NCBI GenBank assembly: GCA_027382625.1
Contig: JAJKFJ010021175.1
Span: 186,001 to 250,000 of the forward strand
Direction: 5' to 3'
Length of the DNA: 64,000 nucleotides
Origin: Tetmemena sp. SeJ-2015
Lineage: Eukaryota; Ciliophora; Spirotrichea; Sporadotrichida; Oxytrichidae
Part shown: piece by piece, positions 45,701 to 57,000 of the stretch
Layout: the number at the start of each line of letters is the position of its first letter
Numbering within the stretch: position 1 is the stretch's first letter
Notes under the pieces: model-generated
Seen by the model: only the letters and a program-made list of their open reading frames with translations
Databases searched by the model: none
What the model was told of the DNA's origin: nothing
Position numbers and translations under genes: made by a program

Positions 45701-46377
45701 TCTTCTTCAGTTGAATTGAGTGATGACAGCTTGCTTTAAAACTAGCAGTAATTTTTACTATAGGATAGTGAATTCTATTGCGTAAGGTGCAACGTTATTA
45801 AACCACCTAGAACCCATCATTGCAGCTAGTGCGATACTTGCTTTCTAAGAATGGACCATCATTGTCACTGGGTTGCAAACTGCATAGGCCTATAGAATTA
45901 TAGATATTTCATGCAACTCTTATTCTTCAATATACTCTGCCTTCTCATGCACATCATTCACTTTTATAATTGGTTTGACAGCTAATATTTGAGAATAAAT
46001 AATTGGGCATTTGATTTTCGAGTTGAAAATAGAGACACTGGCTTTTTAAATCCACACTGAGAGCAAAATAGTTCTGATATGTAGAAATACAAATGGCTTA
46101 TTAAGCGTAACCTTACTGATTTTCATCATACTTATTAATTTTGCATAATTAATTTTCTCTATATGATAATCATGTACCTATACTGCTTCCACTTGACTAT
46201 GATAGCAAGAAATATTACGACAGTTAATTTTATCATTTTATTTTAGTTGAGTACTAATACTCACCCGATCTGACGAAATTTAACAAGGGCTCCGTTTATA
46301 AGAACTTAATTCATATCATGGGACCTAATGCAATCTATTGGTTTCTTCCTATTAAACTTCCCTTGATTTAGTATTGA
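42720..46377 (+). CDS. DHHC palmitoyltransferase, split by a 2.58-kb insert
   Basis: DHHC enzymes S-acylate membrane proteins. The first half (42720-43131) has two membrane helices (LPLTLSLMGGLSSSFYIFVL and VFYFLSALMAVICLIKTI) and the DPG-like THPGKVP. The second half (from 45711) has the cysteine-rich domain with YCVRCNVIKPPRTHHC, CDTC, the catalytic RMDHHCHWVANCIG, two more helices, the TTxE motif (ITTVE after IES removal at 46222-46244) and a C-terminal FNKGSVYKNL..WFLPI ending at TGA 46375-46377. The halves join in frame through a TTGAA pointer. Another frame break remains at TGA 46058-46060. The frame is open upstream to about 42540 but the first ATG is 42720. It shares a short divergent promoter with the PLP enzyme gene. 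Confidence 0.85.
43270..44470 (+). mobile_element. Degenerate Tc1/mariner (IS630-type) transposon
   Basis: The segment is strikingly GC-rich (roughly half G+C by eye) within a genome near 30%. It encodes the transposase described below. The left edge has an imperfect hairpin (CGTGAC 43281-43286 with GTCACG 43315-43320; GACTC 43291-43295 with GAGTC 43303-43307). No matching right-end inverted repeat was found, and the GC-rich sequence continues to about 44.75 kb, so the element's ends are uncertain. Confidence 0.65.
43300..44360 (+). pseudogene. Tc1/mariner-type transposase, broken by two frame shifts
   Basis: From ATG 43300 a basic N-terminal part leads to a helix-turn-helix region (LTYPQVGNIIDLRIGVVNMI, RWLKNGFIVVVRKSRRGLKR). 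TGA and a shift occur near 43830. The next frame has the first catalytic Asp in VVYLDESTFNAW, then TGA near 44030. The third frame has KLLTVICAISEEGGLLY, the second Asp in IILMDNLSINKS, and the family's PP-Y..LNPIE motif. The second Asp and the Glu are 34 residues apart (DD34E type). TAG is read as Gln (AYPQELG), so the copy has lived in this genetic code. The two shifts mean it is not functional as it stands, unless small IESs lie inside. Confidence 0.8.
44506..45193 (-). CDS. Unrecognised gene nested in the DHHC insert
   Basis: Minus-strand frames: ALRNQFFLPSFKCKFVTEEY, MSVINRTAWCPLFKEIRLLH, MEVLVKKLQAIADRMGNNL (45060-44900), then, one frame over, SPKGDIFKKDYVAPSLYTKA and FLEGLRLAKIRKNA, and a Gln-rich coiled coil KDSRHQIEKQIEQEKVSMDQ, AKIKVAEKQQQVDQQQVKAQ ending at TGA 44506-44508. 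Two frame changes remain. The 3' part is almost as GC-rich as the neighbouring transposase, so it may be cargo of the same element or an independent gene. No domain recognised. Confidence 0.5.
45240..45719 (+). CDS. Open frame inside the DHHC insert, unrecognised
   Basis: 159 codons from ATG 45240 without TGA: MYTSPQFEMILYYKFKET, NLIIEKDNIRLLPTHLFKSK, IKLLITQLSKKINLKEKNK, NYERDMMMEYKTDNELIES, ending at TGA 45717-45719 just past the IES pointer. Because TGA is the only stop, open frames of this length can occur by chance. Composition is coding-like but no family is recognised. It may be an expressed germline-limited frame or a segment of another gene. Confidence 0.3.
46222..46244 (+). other. 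IES at the DHHC TTxE motif, pointer AGTT
   Basis: 23-bp insert between AGTT repeats (46222-46225 and 46245-46248). Removal turns ARNITTV-N into ARNITTVEYQYSPD, creating the conserved TTxE motif of palmitoyltransferases and joining the C-terminal region in frame. Confidence 0.9.
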
Positions 46378-46643
46378 GTATTTGTAATATATACCCAAAC
46401 CTTTATTGTAAGACTACTCTGATTGTTGTGATAACAGAATCAGAAAGCTTTGATATTATTAATTTCATTTAATGAGTAAACTCCAACGTGATTTTAATCT
46501 TACCTTAAAATAGATTTTTAAATATCACTAAATTATATCAATATAAGGCAATTCTAATCACTGATAAATTCGACATCATGCATTAGGTTTATTTAAGCTT
46601 AAGTTCTTATAATAGTTTAATTTAATTTGTAATTCTGCTGAAA

Positions 46644-47749
46644 ATGAATAACAACGATTACTTAATCGATCTAGGAAGCGAGAGGCAACCCTAAAGCGTT
46701 CCAGGTGGCATGGACACAGACGATGATGAATTAAAGTTCAACATCAATATGAACGCAGATATCAGAAGTGAGGCAAGTACCTCTCTAGGTTCAAGAGCCT
46801 AGTCTGAAGTAAGCAGTGTAGCTGGAAAGAACTTGCAATAAAGTGCTGATAAAAATGTCCTCAACATTATAATATCAAAGATGCTCAATTTATCATAAAA
46901 TTTTGAACACTTCAACTGACTCTATGAGCTAAGTAAATTCTTCTCAATAGAATAAATCTGGAATGAACGAAGCTCTCAAAAGTAAACTGCCTAAGTTTCT
47001 ACAAAATGCAAGCGATCCAGGCATTTGCATTCTTCACTTGAGCTTTAAAGTGGCTGGTGTCATGATAAATATAATGACTGTAAATCTATAAAACTGTATT
47101 AAAATGAGCTATCTATTGTTAAACCTCTTTATAAGCAATCTGGTGATGGTCTATATTTGCGTGCTTGTATTTTCAGCTTTCGACTTTTATGTTGTCAAAA
47201 ATATCTCAGGAAGGTAAGTTATAAAGCAACCCGTGATTAGATCTAACTTTCTGTTTAGAGTACTAGTGGGATTGAGATGGGCTTCTTACACAGATGATTA
47301 AGGCAAAGAAAACTGGGTTTTTCTATCCTCAGACTAGCGTAAGTATTTTAGATAACTTGACAAAATTTGAGACTCTTGCAATCTCTAACTATTTCTTTAG
47401 CTTAATCGAACGACAAAGTAAACAGTCGAGTTTTTTGGTTCAGCAACTATGCAACTCCAATTATTTGGGGAATTCTTTTCGTGTGGAGCGCACTCAGCTT
47501 CAGTCCTACCAATGCCACTATTTGCGCTTTTTCTTACATCATGGCTTTCACTAATCTCATGGCATACATCAAGGCTTTTTCAAATTGGAAATTTATGAGT
47601 TATTTATAAAGTGCGAGAAAAGCCATAAAGCTAAAATTAGTGGATTTTTATTCGATCAAGCCAAGAACCGCCTTTCCTTTTCTTAACTTGCGAAAGTTGG
47701 TCAGTTTGCTTCTAAATATTCCTCGGCTTTCTCTGGAGGAAACAAATGA
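46644..47749 (+). CDS. TVP23: TVP23 Golgi membrane protein
   Basis: TVP23 (FAM18) is a four-helix protein of late-Golgi vesicles. ATG 46644 opens an acidic, Ser-rich N-terminal extension (MNNNDYLIDLGSERQP, IRSEASTSLGSRAQSE). The core starts near 47000: ASDPGICILHLSFKVAGVMI, LVMVYICVLVFSAFDFYVVK, the family hallmark NISGR-VLVGLRWASYTDDQG with ENWVF, then VNSRVFWFSNYATPIIWGIL and FSYIMAFTNLMAYIKAF. A 45-nt intron (47214-47258) lies inside the hallmark. A break near 47590 precedes the C-terminal DQAKNRLSFSQLAKVGQFA, ending at TGA 47747-47749. Breaks near 46880 and 47330-47400 suggest IESs. Confidence 0.88.
47214..47258 (+). other. Spliceosomal intron in TVP23
   Basis: 45-nt GTAAG..TTTAG intron. 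Splicing joins KNISG to RVLVGLRW exactly as in the family's invariant GR-LLVGLRW block. Confidence 0.85.
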
Positions 47750-47949
47750 AAGCATAGTTTTAAATTGTGAACTAACTTGCATTTATAAGTTTAAAATTTT
47801 TTATCGATTCTCATCTACAAGTAACGATCAAAACTAATGAAGATACTTTAAATACAGCAATTAAATAAGTGAAATAACTTATCCTTTTATTAAATTGAGC
47901 TTTAAAGCAATTGACTCATCTCTCAAAATATCACAGACTATCAATTTAA

Positions 47950-48354
47950 TTTTGAAAAGAAATGAGTAAGATTTGGTCAAAGAAGGACCTACAAAAATTC
48001 AAGCTGCAAGAAAGCTCGATAATGTCCTCAGATATATCCAAATACCTATTTATTTTTATGTCGTATTTAAAGATATCCTTTAAGAGGCAGAAATTTTCTG
48101 GAGATATCTCACCCAAGACTTACAATCAATCTCAGTTTAGTTTATATATAAAGAAATTATACAATTAATTTAGTGGGGAATTAAACGAGGAGGAGAAAGA
48201 GGAAGAGCAACAAGTGGACTTATATCTTTTCAAATTTAACATCTGTCAGTGGATAGCTTTAGGTTTCCTATTACTGATTTTCTTATTCCTACTAGGATTC
48301 CTAATTTACTAATGGTCAACTTGGAAGGTAGTCAAAATCAATCGCTACGGGTGA
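47950..48354 (+). CDS. Small C-terminally anchored membrane protein
   Basis: Pieces: EQDLVKEGPTKIQAARKLDN (47965), joined by a possible ATATCC-pointer IES near 48030-48070 to LQEAEIFWRYLTQDLQSISV, then GELNEEEKEEEQQVDLYLF and a hydrophobic C-terminal helix WIALGFLLLIFLFLLGFLIY followed by a short tail ending at TGA 48352-48354. A soluble helical part with one C-terminal anchor resembles SNARE topology, and VKEGPTKIQAARKLDNV is weakly SNARE-like, but this is only a suggestion. Confidence 0.45.
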
Positions 48355-49365
48355 TATCTAATACACTCCTAGCAAACTAACTACTGATATTAATTAAGCT
48401 AATTTTAAGATATTATTATAAGCTCTTAAAATTAATACGTATATACACAAATCTCCAAAGTTATTAACTTAATTATAATAATTAATTAGTATCAAATATC
48501 TTCTTTATCATCATCATTCTATGGAACAGGAAAATTTACAGCTTCAGATAAGTCTAGCCGCTTTATAGATTTCTTCCAGCTAGAAAGTTGATAAATAACT
48601 ATTTATAATTTAATTGATATAACTTTAAGTTTTTATACATGCTGGTCAAGTCTGTCCATATTTATTCTGTTTTTGGATTCATTAAATTCTTACTTATCAC
48701 TAATATGCAAATTAAATTTAGCCATAAAATTTATCAAAATATCCAGAAGCCTTCGGGGCACCCTCATTTGGTTATTGTGAAAATCTTCGCTAATGGAATC
48801 TCTTATTCAAAGAGCTCTTGAATCTCTTGTTTATTAGTTCTTTAAAAAAAGAAAGAATCCTATATTTTATCTAGGTTTGGATAGTAATCTGGTTGGCAAA
48901 GTCTATCTAGAATTTTGTTCAAATTATACCAAAGAGTTATTTTAAAAAGTAATCTTATTTAAATTTGTAACAAAAAATATCCTAGATAATTGATATAAAA
49001 ATCGAAAAAGCAAATAATTTCATAGTTAAATCTTTATGCATCTAAAAAAGGTTGAGATTGATTTCATTCATTAAAATTTTGCATGCACACGAAATTTTAT
49101 GTTAGTAGTCATACAATCAAAAAAACTAATCTTTTTAAAAATGAGATCTAAAATACAATGCAAAATTTATCATATAAAACCTCTGATTATAATTATTTTC
49201 CTGCTATAGTTATATGATCGTATCTCTATCCGGAGTACTACTTCTTTATTTTAACTTTTACTTTAACACCTATCATTATAAAAAATGGTAATACAAAGTA
49301 CCTTCCTCCTTGGGTTGATGAGTGAAAATTTTGAGCTAACTCAATTATTTATAAAATACTTAAAT
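48355..49365. other. AT-rich spacer of about 1 kb
   Basis: Low-GC sequence with long A/T runs and no convincing frame on either strand. A 60-codon plus-strand frame at 48639-48821 has no coding character. It probably holds germline-limited DNA between two somatic chromosomes. Confidence 0.5.
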
Positions 49366-49369
49366 AAAT

Positions 49370-51927
49370 GGAAAAAACTGCTCTCGTGTTAGTGCTCTGG
49401 AGTTTTGCAAAGCATATGAATAGAACTTTGCATTCTGCTCATGTAATGCTTTTCCTGGGGCAAATTTTAAGACAGCCTCAGCTTAGCTGGAACTTTGCTA
49501 TTTTTTAAGTTGACTAGAGGCTCAGGTGAACCTGAACGAGAAAAACTTCCGGATAGTGTTACTGGCGATTTTGGCGTCCTCAATTTATGGAAAAGGGATT
49601 TTTGGCTCTAGTTGATATTCCTAAATGGAGAATTCTTTTCATCATATTCAGCACTCAAAGTTCAAACTCAAAAGCTTCATACTCATTGAGTTCTTCTTCT
49701 GCTTTATCTCATCTCTCTAAGAAATATTTGATTATAATTTAAGAATTCATTTGTCTGTATTCTGGATTGGCAAATCCAATATTCTTCTTGTGCAGGTCTT
49801 TCTCTTGACTGGAATTCAAGGATTTGAGATCAAAAGATGGATGAAGGAAACTAGTTTTAGGTCTTGGGGCATTTTTAGTGGTTCTTGGTCCATTTAAATC
49901 AAGTGCGCTCCTAAAATAATGACCAAAATAAGTTAATGTTTCAGAAAGAACATAAAGTTTATTGATAGGGCTAGTCTATTTCACTATTTAAGAACCTTCA
50001 ACTTGCTTGGAGAAAACTAATTTTTCGGAAATATTCTCCCAAATGATTACTAAAGTGCAGCAAAAGAGCCGATTGAGTCTTTCCCTTTGAATCCATTTAC
50101 TGCTCCTTTACTCGGGGAGCTTTAAAAAGTTTAAACAGAGGTTATGGGTTGACTCTGAAGTCTAAAATTGTTGCCAGACTTTACAAGGTCTTTTTAAGAA
50201 TTCCTATCGTAGTACTTTATTAACCGAACCTAAGGAACGTCTGAATTCAAATCGTTGGTAAGCTAAATGGGCCTTTTTGAAGGATGAATTAATTTAGGGA
50301 TTATGAGAAAAATAGGTTATATTCTTTTTTGAATTTATAGAAAGTATATCCCTAATTTTTGTTGTAGAGTTTCTTTAAGCCGTATAAGTCATCCTTTAGC
50401 TATGAGAGATTATTTTAGCTCCTTTAGAGTATTCCAAAGCTTTTAGGATCGAGTTGCAAATCTATATACATGTTTGAACTTGTATTGGATGGATTATATA
50501 CAAAAATATTAAAAATATTATTAGACAAAATTCTAGTAGGGTCTTTTTTGTTATAAATTTGGATTTTAGATTGGCTTATTTTTGCTAGAAGTTAAAAGGA
50601 TTTGGTAGGAGTTATTTTGCTATTCACTTTGTTGCTCTTAAGCTCTTTTATTAAGAGCCACGTTTTTCAATTTCTCTAAATTTAAGAGAAGCAGCTTTGA
50701 ACTTGCGGTTTTAGGCAAAGCTTAAGGAGGATTGAGCTAAGAATTTAATAGACCTATACTAGATTAGTTTTGAAATGGATTAAAAGCTGCTATTTTGATT
50801 TTCATATCTTGTTAATCGTTAAACGCCACATTCTTACTAGATCCCGTGTAATGAGAAAATGAACAATTAAAATGAGGATTAGATTTATAGCCTGCTTATT
50901 GAATTGGAGTAGGAGTTGCTTGTGGTTTCTTACTACTAATCCTTTTATTCTTCTTCCATCTTAGTCGATACATCTTTTCTTGCTGTTCTAAGACTTCTTA
51001 TTCTACTTGTTGCTTAATCTGCTTGATTGACTCTATGTATGCTTGCATCTTTAAATATGTGACCATTATAAAAATTAGCTAATCTTTTGCAGCTTCTCAT
51101 TTTAATTGGAAACAAGAGATCTTCTCCTTCCTTGAAAAGGACTAGACTCTTTAGCTTTATCTATTTAGCTACTAGGAAACTTAGCAACAGAGAAGGGGGA
51201 CTGCTATTTAAAGTTTGATAAAATATGTGAAGATATTTCTGTGGAGTTGCTGGCTTTGTAGGATTCGTAACAAATTCAGTTAAATTTCTCCAGGGGTTGA
51301 TCTTGTCAAATTCCTTATCAATCTGGTCTCTAATGAAATCCATATCAATATAAGTGTTCTTTTGTTCTTTGTAGTATTACTCAAGCTCTTTAAGAGAAAA
51401 GGGCTTCTGCCATTGACTTTTGTCAATCTAATGAATATGAAAATAGAATGGGTGTGTTTTAGTTCTAAGCCTTAATCCTATTTGAATCTAGCTAGCTCTT
51501 TGGCTTTATTGATGGTTCCCCTTTCTTATGGTGTGCTCTGTTACTCTGATTGAGTTAACTCTTGGCAGTTCTGCTGTGGTTATGAGAATTAGATTGATTG
51601 TGTAAACTGGAGCTAGATGCTTAAGAAGTGTTTCTGAAGTTAAACTGCTTTCTTCTTTACTTATTAGGAGACAATCTCGAGCTACCGTTTTCTTATACTA
51701 TGAGTCAGCCATGCCATTTTTTCTATGCCCACTATCAGTTAAATTAAATTTAATCTTAAAAAAGTAGGAATATATGCAGTTGCTTCATTATTCCTGCGTT
51801 TGCCACTCATTCAACTTTGTTGCATTGAGTTTCTTGCAAGCTCTTATATTTTCTTCACCAAAGCATCTTTTAACCTCTTCATTACATCTTTAAGATCTTT
51901 TTCTTCGCTTTCAGGCAGTTTCGCCAT
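49370..51927 (-). CDS. Long coiled-coil/Ser-rich protein, unrecognised
   Basis: ATG 51927 gives MAKLPESEEKDLKDVMKRLKD and helix LVKKIQELARNSMQQSQ. Then a Ser/Asn/Gln tract (QASSSSLHNQSNSHNHSRTA, 51600), QWQKPFSLKELEQYYKEQKN and MDFIRDQIDKEFDKINPWRN (51343), KESSPFQGRRRSLVSNQNEK, MQAYIESIKQIKQQVEQEVL (51046), KMYRLRWKKNKRISSKKPQA, a long disordered part to about 50560, a frame-poor region 49920-50500, then LHPSFDLKSLNSSQEKDLHK (49830) and FHKLRTPKSPVTLSGSFSRS (49570) near the end. Phospho-site-like SP/TP motifs are frequent. No domain recognised. Confidence 0.55.
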
Positions 51928-52267
51928 ATTTGACCCCTAACTCTAATGTGGTAAACTTATTTAAAATGCTATTTTAAAGTGGCTACCTGGAAGACATTTT
52001 GCAAAATTAATTAAATCAACAACAACTACTATTAGCTTAAATTTTTACTATATTTAACTTTAGTTTTCTTAATTAAAGGTCTTTATGACAAATCATTCAA
52101 ACACCTGAGGTAAACTTGATAACTATCAAAAGCACTTATTTAATCCCTCAATATCTCATGTATTCATTAAATTTATATTTAATTGCTTTAAAAATTATAT
52201 CTTTTCTCGAATATCGACAAGAAAAATCCTGTGAGATAGTTTTTGGGCCCGCAAGATGGACAAATTC

Positions 52268-53807
52268 TCAGAGAATGACCTTGATTTTCATCCTCATTAA
52301 ATTATTTCCTTTTAATTTAAATTTAGATTATTCTTCTTCATTAAAGTGGAATCCTTTGATATATTTTTTATCAATCCTTAATCCTCTTTTTTCTTCATCA
52401 GTTTCTTCATCAATCTCCGTTTTACCATCGAAAAGTTTCCTTAAATTGACAGTCCTCCATCCCTGTTTGTAGTGTTTAGCGAATAGATCACTCACCACTA
52501 ATTCATTCTCCTCAGGATAAACAGAGCATGTAGAGTATACTACATATTTCACCCCTGGGAAAGTCATTGCATGTGAAACGATCTTATACTAAAACTTTGA
52601 CAGATTCAAAGCACGGTTGTACATATCCTAAGGGGTTTATAATCTCCAAGTGCACTCCTAGATATATCAAAATATAATAAGTTATTCTGAGCGTGAAGCT
52701 TCATACCACTACCGGAGCAGGAGGGATCGCAAAGTATAATCTTAGCTTTTTCATAGCTCTCAGGATTGGCGTTTAAGAAGTCGAAGTTTATGCACTCAAC
52801 TATTTCATTCGCTCCACATTACTCAACTCTTCTTTCATTTAAATAAGATTATTAAGAAAAAAATTTTCGTTTTCTTTACAAAGTTTGAAATCTTTTCTGG
52901 TCCATTTCAAAGCTAGTTAGCTTTCCAACAATTTCTGAGAGCTGGAGTGTCTTATTACCTGGAGAAGCAGTAGCATCGATAGCTTCCCATTTCTTGATGC
53001 GCCTTTCACTATATTGCTTTTGTAAGTAGGCCTTAAGAAACATGACTGGTAAGCAGGACGAAATATCCTATAAGATATAAAATTCGTGAAATGCTTACTT
53101 GAATGACATATTTATGAGACTTAAAAAGTTCATGAGTCACAACTGTCTTTCTTTTAGTTTAGTGCACTCTTAGTAAGTCAAGCTTAAATACAAATGAATT
53201 CAAATTTTGTTCTAGCTTGCCGACCTTCTTAACTTTAAAACCTTCTTCATTCAATTAAGACTTCACCTCTTTCACACTTAGCTCAAGTAAATATGCAAAT
53301 TCATCCTTTGATATTTATTTCAAGGTCTTGGTGTTTGTTGGGACGAATGTAAATTATTTCTTCTTCTGCCTCTGCTTCATCATTCTTACCTAAGATAGCT
53401 TACAGTTCTTCCTTGTGAGTTTTGACTAACTTGCTGAGCTTTCCTCCTATCTTAATTTTCTCATTTTATATCGCTCCTTCATGAATAAGTACTACAAGCA
53501 GATAGTAATCGCGCACTTGCTCATTTGGAAATATTTTTAAAATACAGAATGAATAAGAAATACCTATTCGATAGCTGCTTTAATGTTTTAAAGCTGCTTA
53601 TATGTGTTATTGATAAATTGCTATTCGCTTTATTGAGAATATGATTACATTAAATAAAGCAATGATGGAGACTGAATATATTCTGTTCATTTGAGATCCA
53701 AAGGAGTGCTAGTTTTTCTCGTAGTAATCGTAGTAAGCAGTTTTAAATCCCTTATTTTTGGAATCAATCTCTTCTATGATGGCAGATGCGTGCTTATATA
53801 CTTTCAT
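52268..53807 (-). CDS. NSUN5: NSUN5/Rcm1-type 25S rRNA m5C methyltransferase
   Basis: NSUN5/Rcm1 methylates a cytosine in the large-subunit rRNA. ATG 53807 gives MKVYKHASAIIEEIDSKN, then a PUA-like N-terminal part (VRDYYLLVVLIHEGAI, GGKLSKLVKTHKEEL) and LNEEGFKVKKVGKLEQNL. The SAM-binding motif I region reads WEAIDATASPGNKTLQLSEI (family DACAAPGNKT), motif IV KIILCDPSCSGSGMKLHA (family LLDPSCSGSGM), and motif VI VVYSTCSVYPEENE with the catalytic Cys. DPSCSGSG rather than DAPCSGSG marks the NSUN5 branch. Frame breaks near 53560, 53330, 53070 and 52850 are unplaced IESs or introns. The last 60 bases before TGA 52268-52270 may not be the true C-terminus. Confidence 0.88.
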
Positions 53808-54083
53808 TATTACTTCTCTATTTAATTATCTAATCGCAATTTACCAGAGCAAAAATGTAATGTGAAGCCTATCAGAAAAGGTGTATCATTATAAATTTGA
53901 ATATGGAAAATTATTTATAATTTAGGTTTAAATTTGGAACCACCTCTCTCTCACTCACATACTTCTACTCTTGGTAAGTCTCCGATTCTCCCCTCAATAT
54001 TCTAGAACTATTACGTAGCTACCTCTGCTAAGTGATAATAGAGAATTAAAAGTTCTTAATAAACTATCTTAGGAAAGTATAAA

Positions 54084-57000
54084 ATGGATATCACCTGCCC
54101 TATTTGCTTTGACCACTACAACTCTCAAGATAAGATTCCTAGAATTTTACAGTGCGGTCACACGTTTTGTCAGAACTGTTTGATGGATTTGCGAACCTCC
54201 AACATCCTCACTTGCCCCACCTGCAGAAAGTATTTCACTCCTGATGTCAAACAGCTAATCAAGAACTTCACCATCTTAATGCCGAATTTATTGGCCATTG
54301 TTTAAAAATTTTGGCATTAAGGTTTAGACTACATCTATTAGCACAAGGAGTAGATAGATTCAAATGTCGTCACAGAAGAGTCATAACTTGACAAATACTG
54401 TCTCAAACATCCTCAGAAAAAGACTATCACTTTTTTATTATGCATCCTCTTTATTAAGGAGATTATAAGACAAAATACCTGTGTGAGAATGACTAGATCA
54501 ATGTATGCTCAAAGTGCATAGTGAGTGAGCATCAAGGCCATCGCATTGCAGAGAAGAGCGAGAGCGTGGTCCCTCACTCTTTCACTAAGAAGAGCTAGAT
54601 TCTTCTCAAAAAGATAGATGCCTCACTCAGTGAGACTACTTTATTCGATGAAGAACTCAACGATTCAAAAATAACAAATATTTCTAAATGCAAATCGTAT
54701 ACATCTTTTTTATAATGGACCTAATAATTGTTTTAATATAATACAATTATGATATATCATATTTAAATAAAATCATCAACGAAATAGCAGATCAGCTAAA
54801 GACTGAAAAGGAAAATACTCTTTCTGAATTGGATGAAAAGTTAGAGTTACTTATAGAGATGCTAAAGAATCGCAAGCATACTCTTGCAAAAGCAGTGAAG
54901 CATCATTATAAGAAGCAAGAGATATTCTTGATGGAGGCTCAGAAAAATATTGAAAGAAGAAAGAACAATCTTAATAAATGTCGTTTCTTCATATTTACGA
55001 GTAAATAAAGTTACCACTAAGGTTTCTCAACTTGTAAAAGGTGGTGCTCAGAATGAAAGCAAACTAGAGAGACTAGAAGAGGAATTTAAACAAGTCAACA
55101 GAGCTTATGACTCTCCATTCCATCAGTTCAAGCATTGCACAGTAGGACTAAACCCATAGTGTAAGTTAAGCAGGTTTCCTAAATCTTTCGATTAAACTTA
55201 TGCTGTATATCTTTCAGAGATTTCATCTTATTGCACTTGTCTAAGATAATATCAACACCTTATTTATATGTAAATATCCAGTAAATATAAATTTAAATGA
55301 ACCTTAACTTATAATTTCTTTTTCTTAATCTTTCTTTAGTTGTAAATCAGATGTTTGAAGGCATAGGGAATTTAAAATACCCAGTAGTTCAATTCTCTAA
55401 TAGAAACACTTATCAGTTCTTCAACAATAAGTTCAAGACAAGTAATTTAACTTATTTAAATATAATTTCATGTACTATCTCACCCTTTAAATTTAAAAGA
55501 CAGTTACTTTCAGATTGTCTATAAAGTTTTAAGTAGACTTTCAAAAGATTAATTAGCTGATAATTAATAACGTAAAAATATTAAAAATAAGATTTCTTTC
55601 AATTCAGAAAAAAAAAAGATTTTTAATTTTGAAGACTGTAAGCAAGAACTTGTTCTTTGGAGATTCTAATTACCAAGATCTGATTTTGCTGTATGATTTC
55701 TACAAAGACTCTTGGTCCAAGAAAGAATTATAAAAATTAAATTTACAATTATCAATATTTCTATGATAAGAAGTTCCTAGTAATTTGAATCTGCAGTCTT
55801 ACTCAGTATCAATTGGTTTGAATGATGGCTGCATTCTCATAACTGGAGGCCTCAATTCTTCATTAAAACACACACTTTTTTTAATTTATAATTAGTGCTT
55901 TAATTTAAAAATAAAACTTATTCTACAGGGTATAAGCTATTTTAAATATTCAAATTTTGAAGAGATAAGTTCCCAAAGATTTAATCTTCTAAAGCGGTTA
56001 ACATGCTTATTTTGCCAAAATAATCATAATTTTCTTAGACCATATTCTCTTTAATTAAAGAAAGTAAGATATTCTGAGAACATTTATATTACTCTATCTA
56101 TCCTTCTTCTATTTTATATTTCCATAATCTTATTTGACTAAAATATATTTAAATAATTATTAAATTTACATTTTGTATATTTCCATATTTAGCCATTTAT
56201 TAAAATAATCATACATAAATTAGTAAATTATCTTTGAAAATTATAATTTATTTAATTCAATGGAAAAATTGAGGCGGAAAAAAGAGAGTAAAAATAAAAG
56301 CAGAATTTACAATAATTAAAATTAACATTTAAAAACATAAGCTGAGTGCAAATTTGTACTCTGGTGCTTGCCATGATTAAGATTTGGCATAATCCAGTAG
56401 AAGGAATGTTTAAATACCCTATCCACAATGGGACGAATCTGGGTATGAAAATCAACTAATCAGCCAAGGATACTAATGCGAAAGCTACTCTTGATAAATG
56501 AAAAAGAAGATAAAGAAGAATAATCAAATAAGGGAAAATAAAGATCGAAAGATTGAGTGACGCCTGAATACTCCTCAGAAGCGAATAACAAACCAAAATA
56601 ATAAAAATTACAATTCGTGAAAATAAAAATGAGCTGGTGGTTACTAAGTGTGTGAGAAGGAAGAGTAGCTATATAGTTTTAACTCTGAATATTCGTAATA
56701 AAATCATGAATAACAAGTTAAGAGCTCAGAAGTTTATTTATGAAATTTCCAAGATCAAATGAGTTAATCAAAATCAAACTGGCAAGAAAAGTAGCCTTAA
56801 AAAAGCAAGCCCTCCCATAAGCACTTGAACAAAAAGAAAGGTAAGAAGCAAATGAATGATCAAGAAAATGCTTCTCTGCCCTACTATGGGAAAAAATATC
56901 ATTCATCATATTTACACTCAGGTAACTTATCGTATAGAAGAAAAGACTGCTAAGTTGCTACTCAGTATGCAGATCAAACAAATTAAAATGGGAGTGTTTC

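Larger units (their letters stand above)
43132..45710. other. 2,579-bp IES in the DHHC gene, pointer TTGAA
   Basis: TTGAA copies at 43132-43136 and 45711-45715 sit in the same codon phase. Excision joins NQYYLIQLE to LSDDSLLQNQQQ, which leads straight into the cysteine-rich domain. The insert carries a GC-rich Tc1/mariner-type transposase relic, a minus-strand reading frame and a plus-strand frame. Removal of this block is required for an intact DHHC enzyme. Confidence 0.8.

Noticed and set aside
48639..48821. 60-codon plus-strand frame in the 1-kb spacer
   Set aside because: No coding character, isolated in AT-rich sequence, no homologous motif.
52116..52472. 118-codon plus-strand frame
   Set aside because: It overlaps the NSUN5 C-terminal region on the other strand and is hydrophobic shadow sequence.
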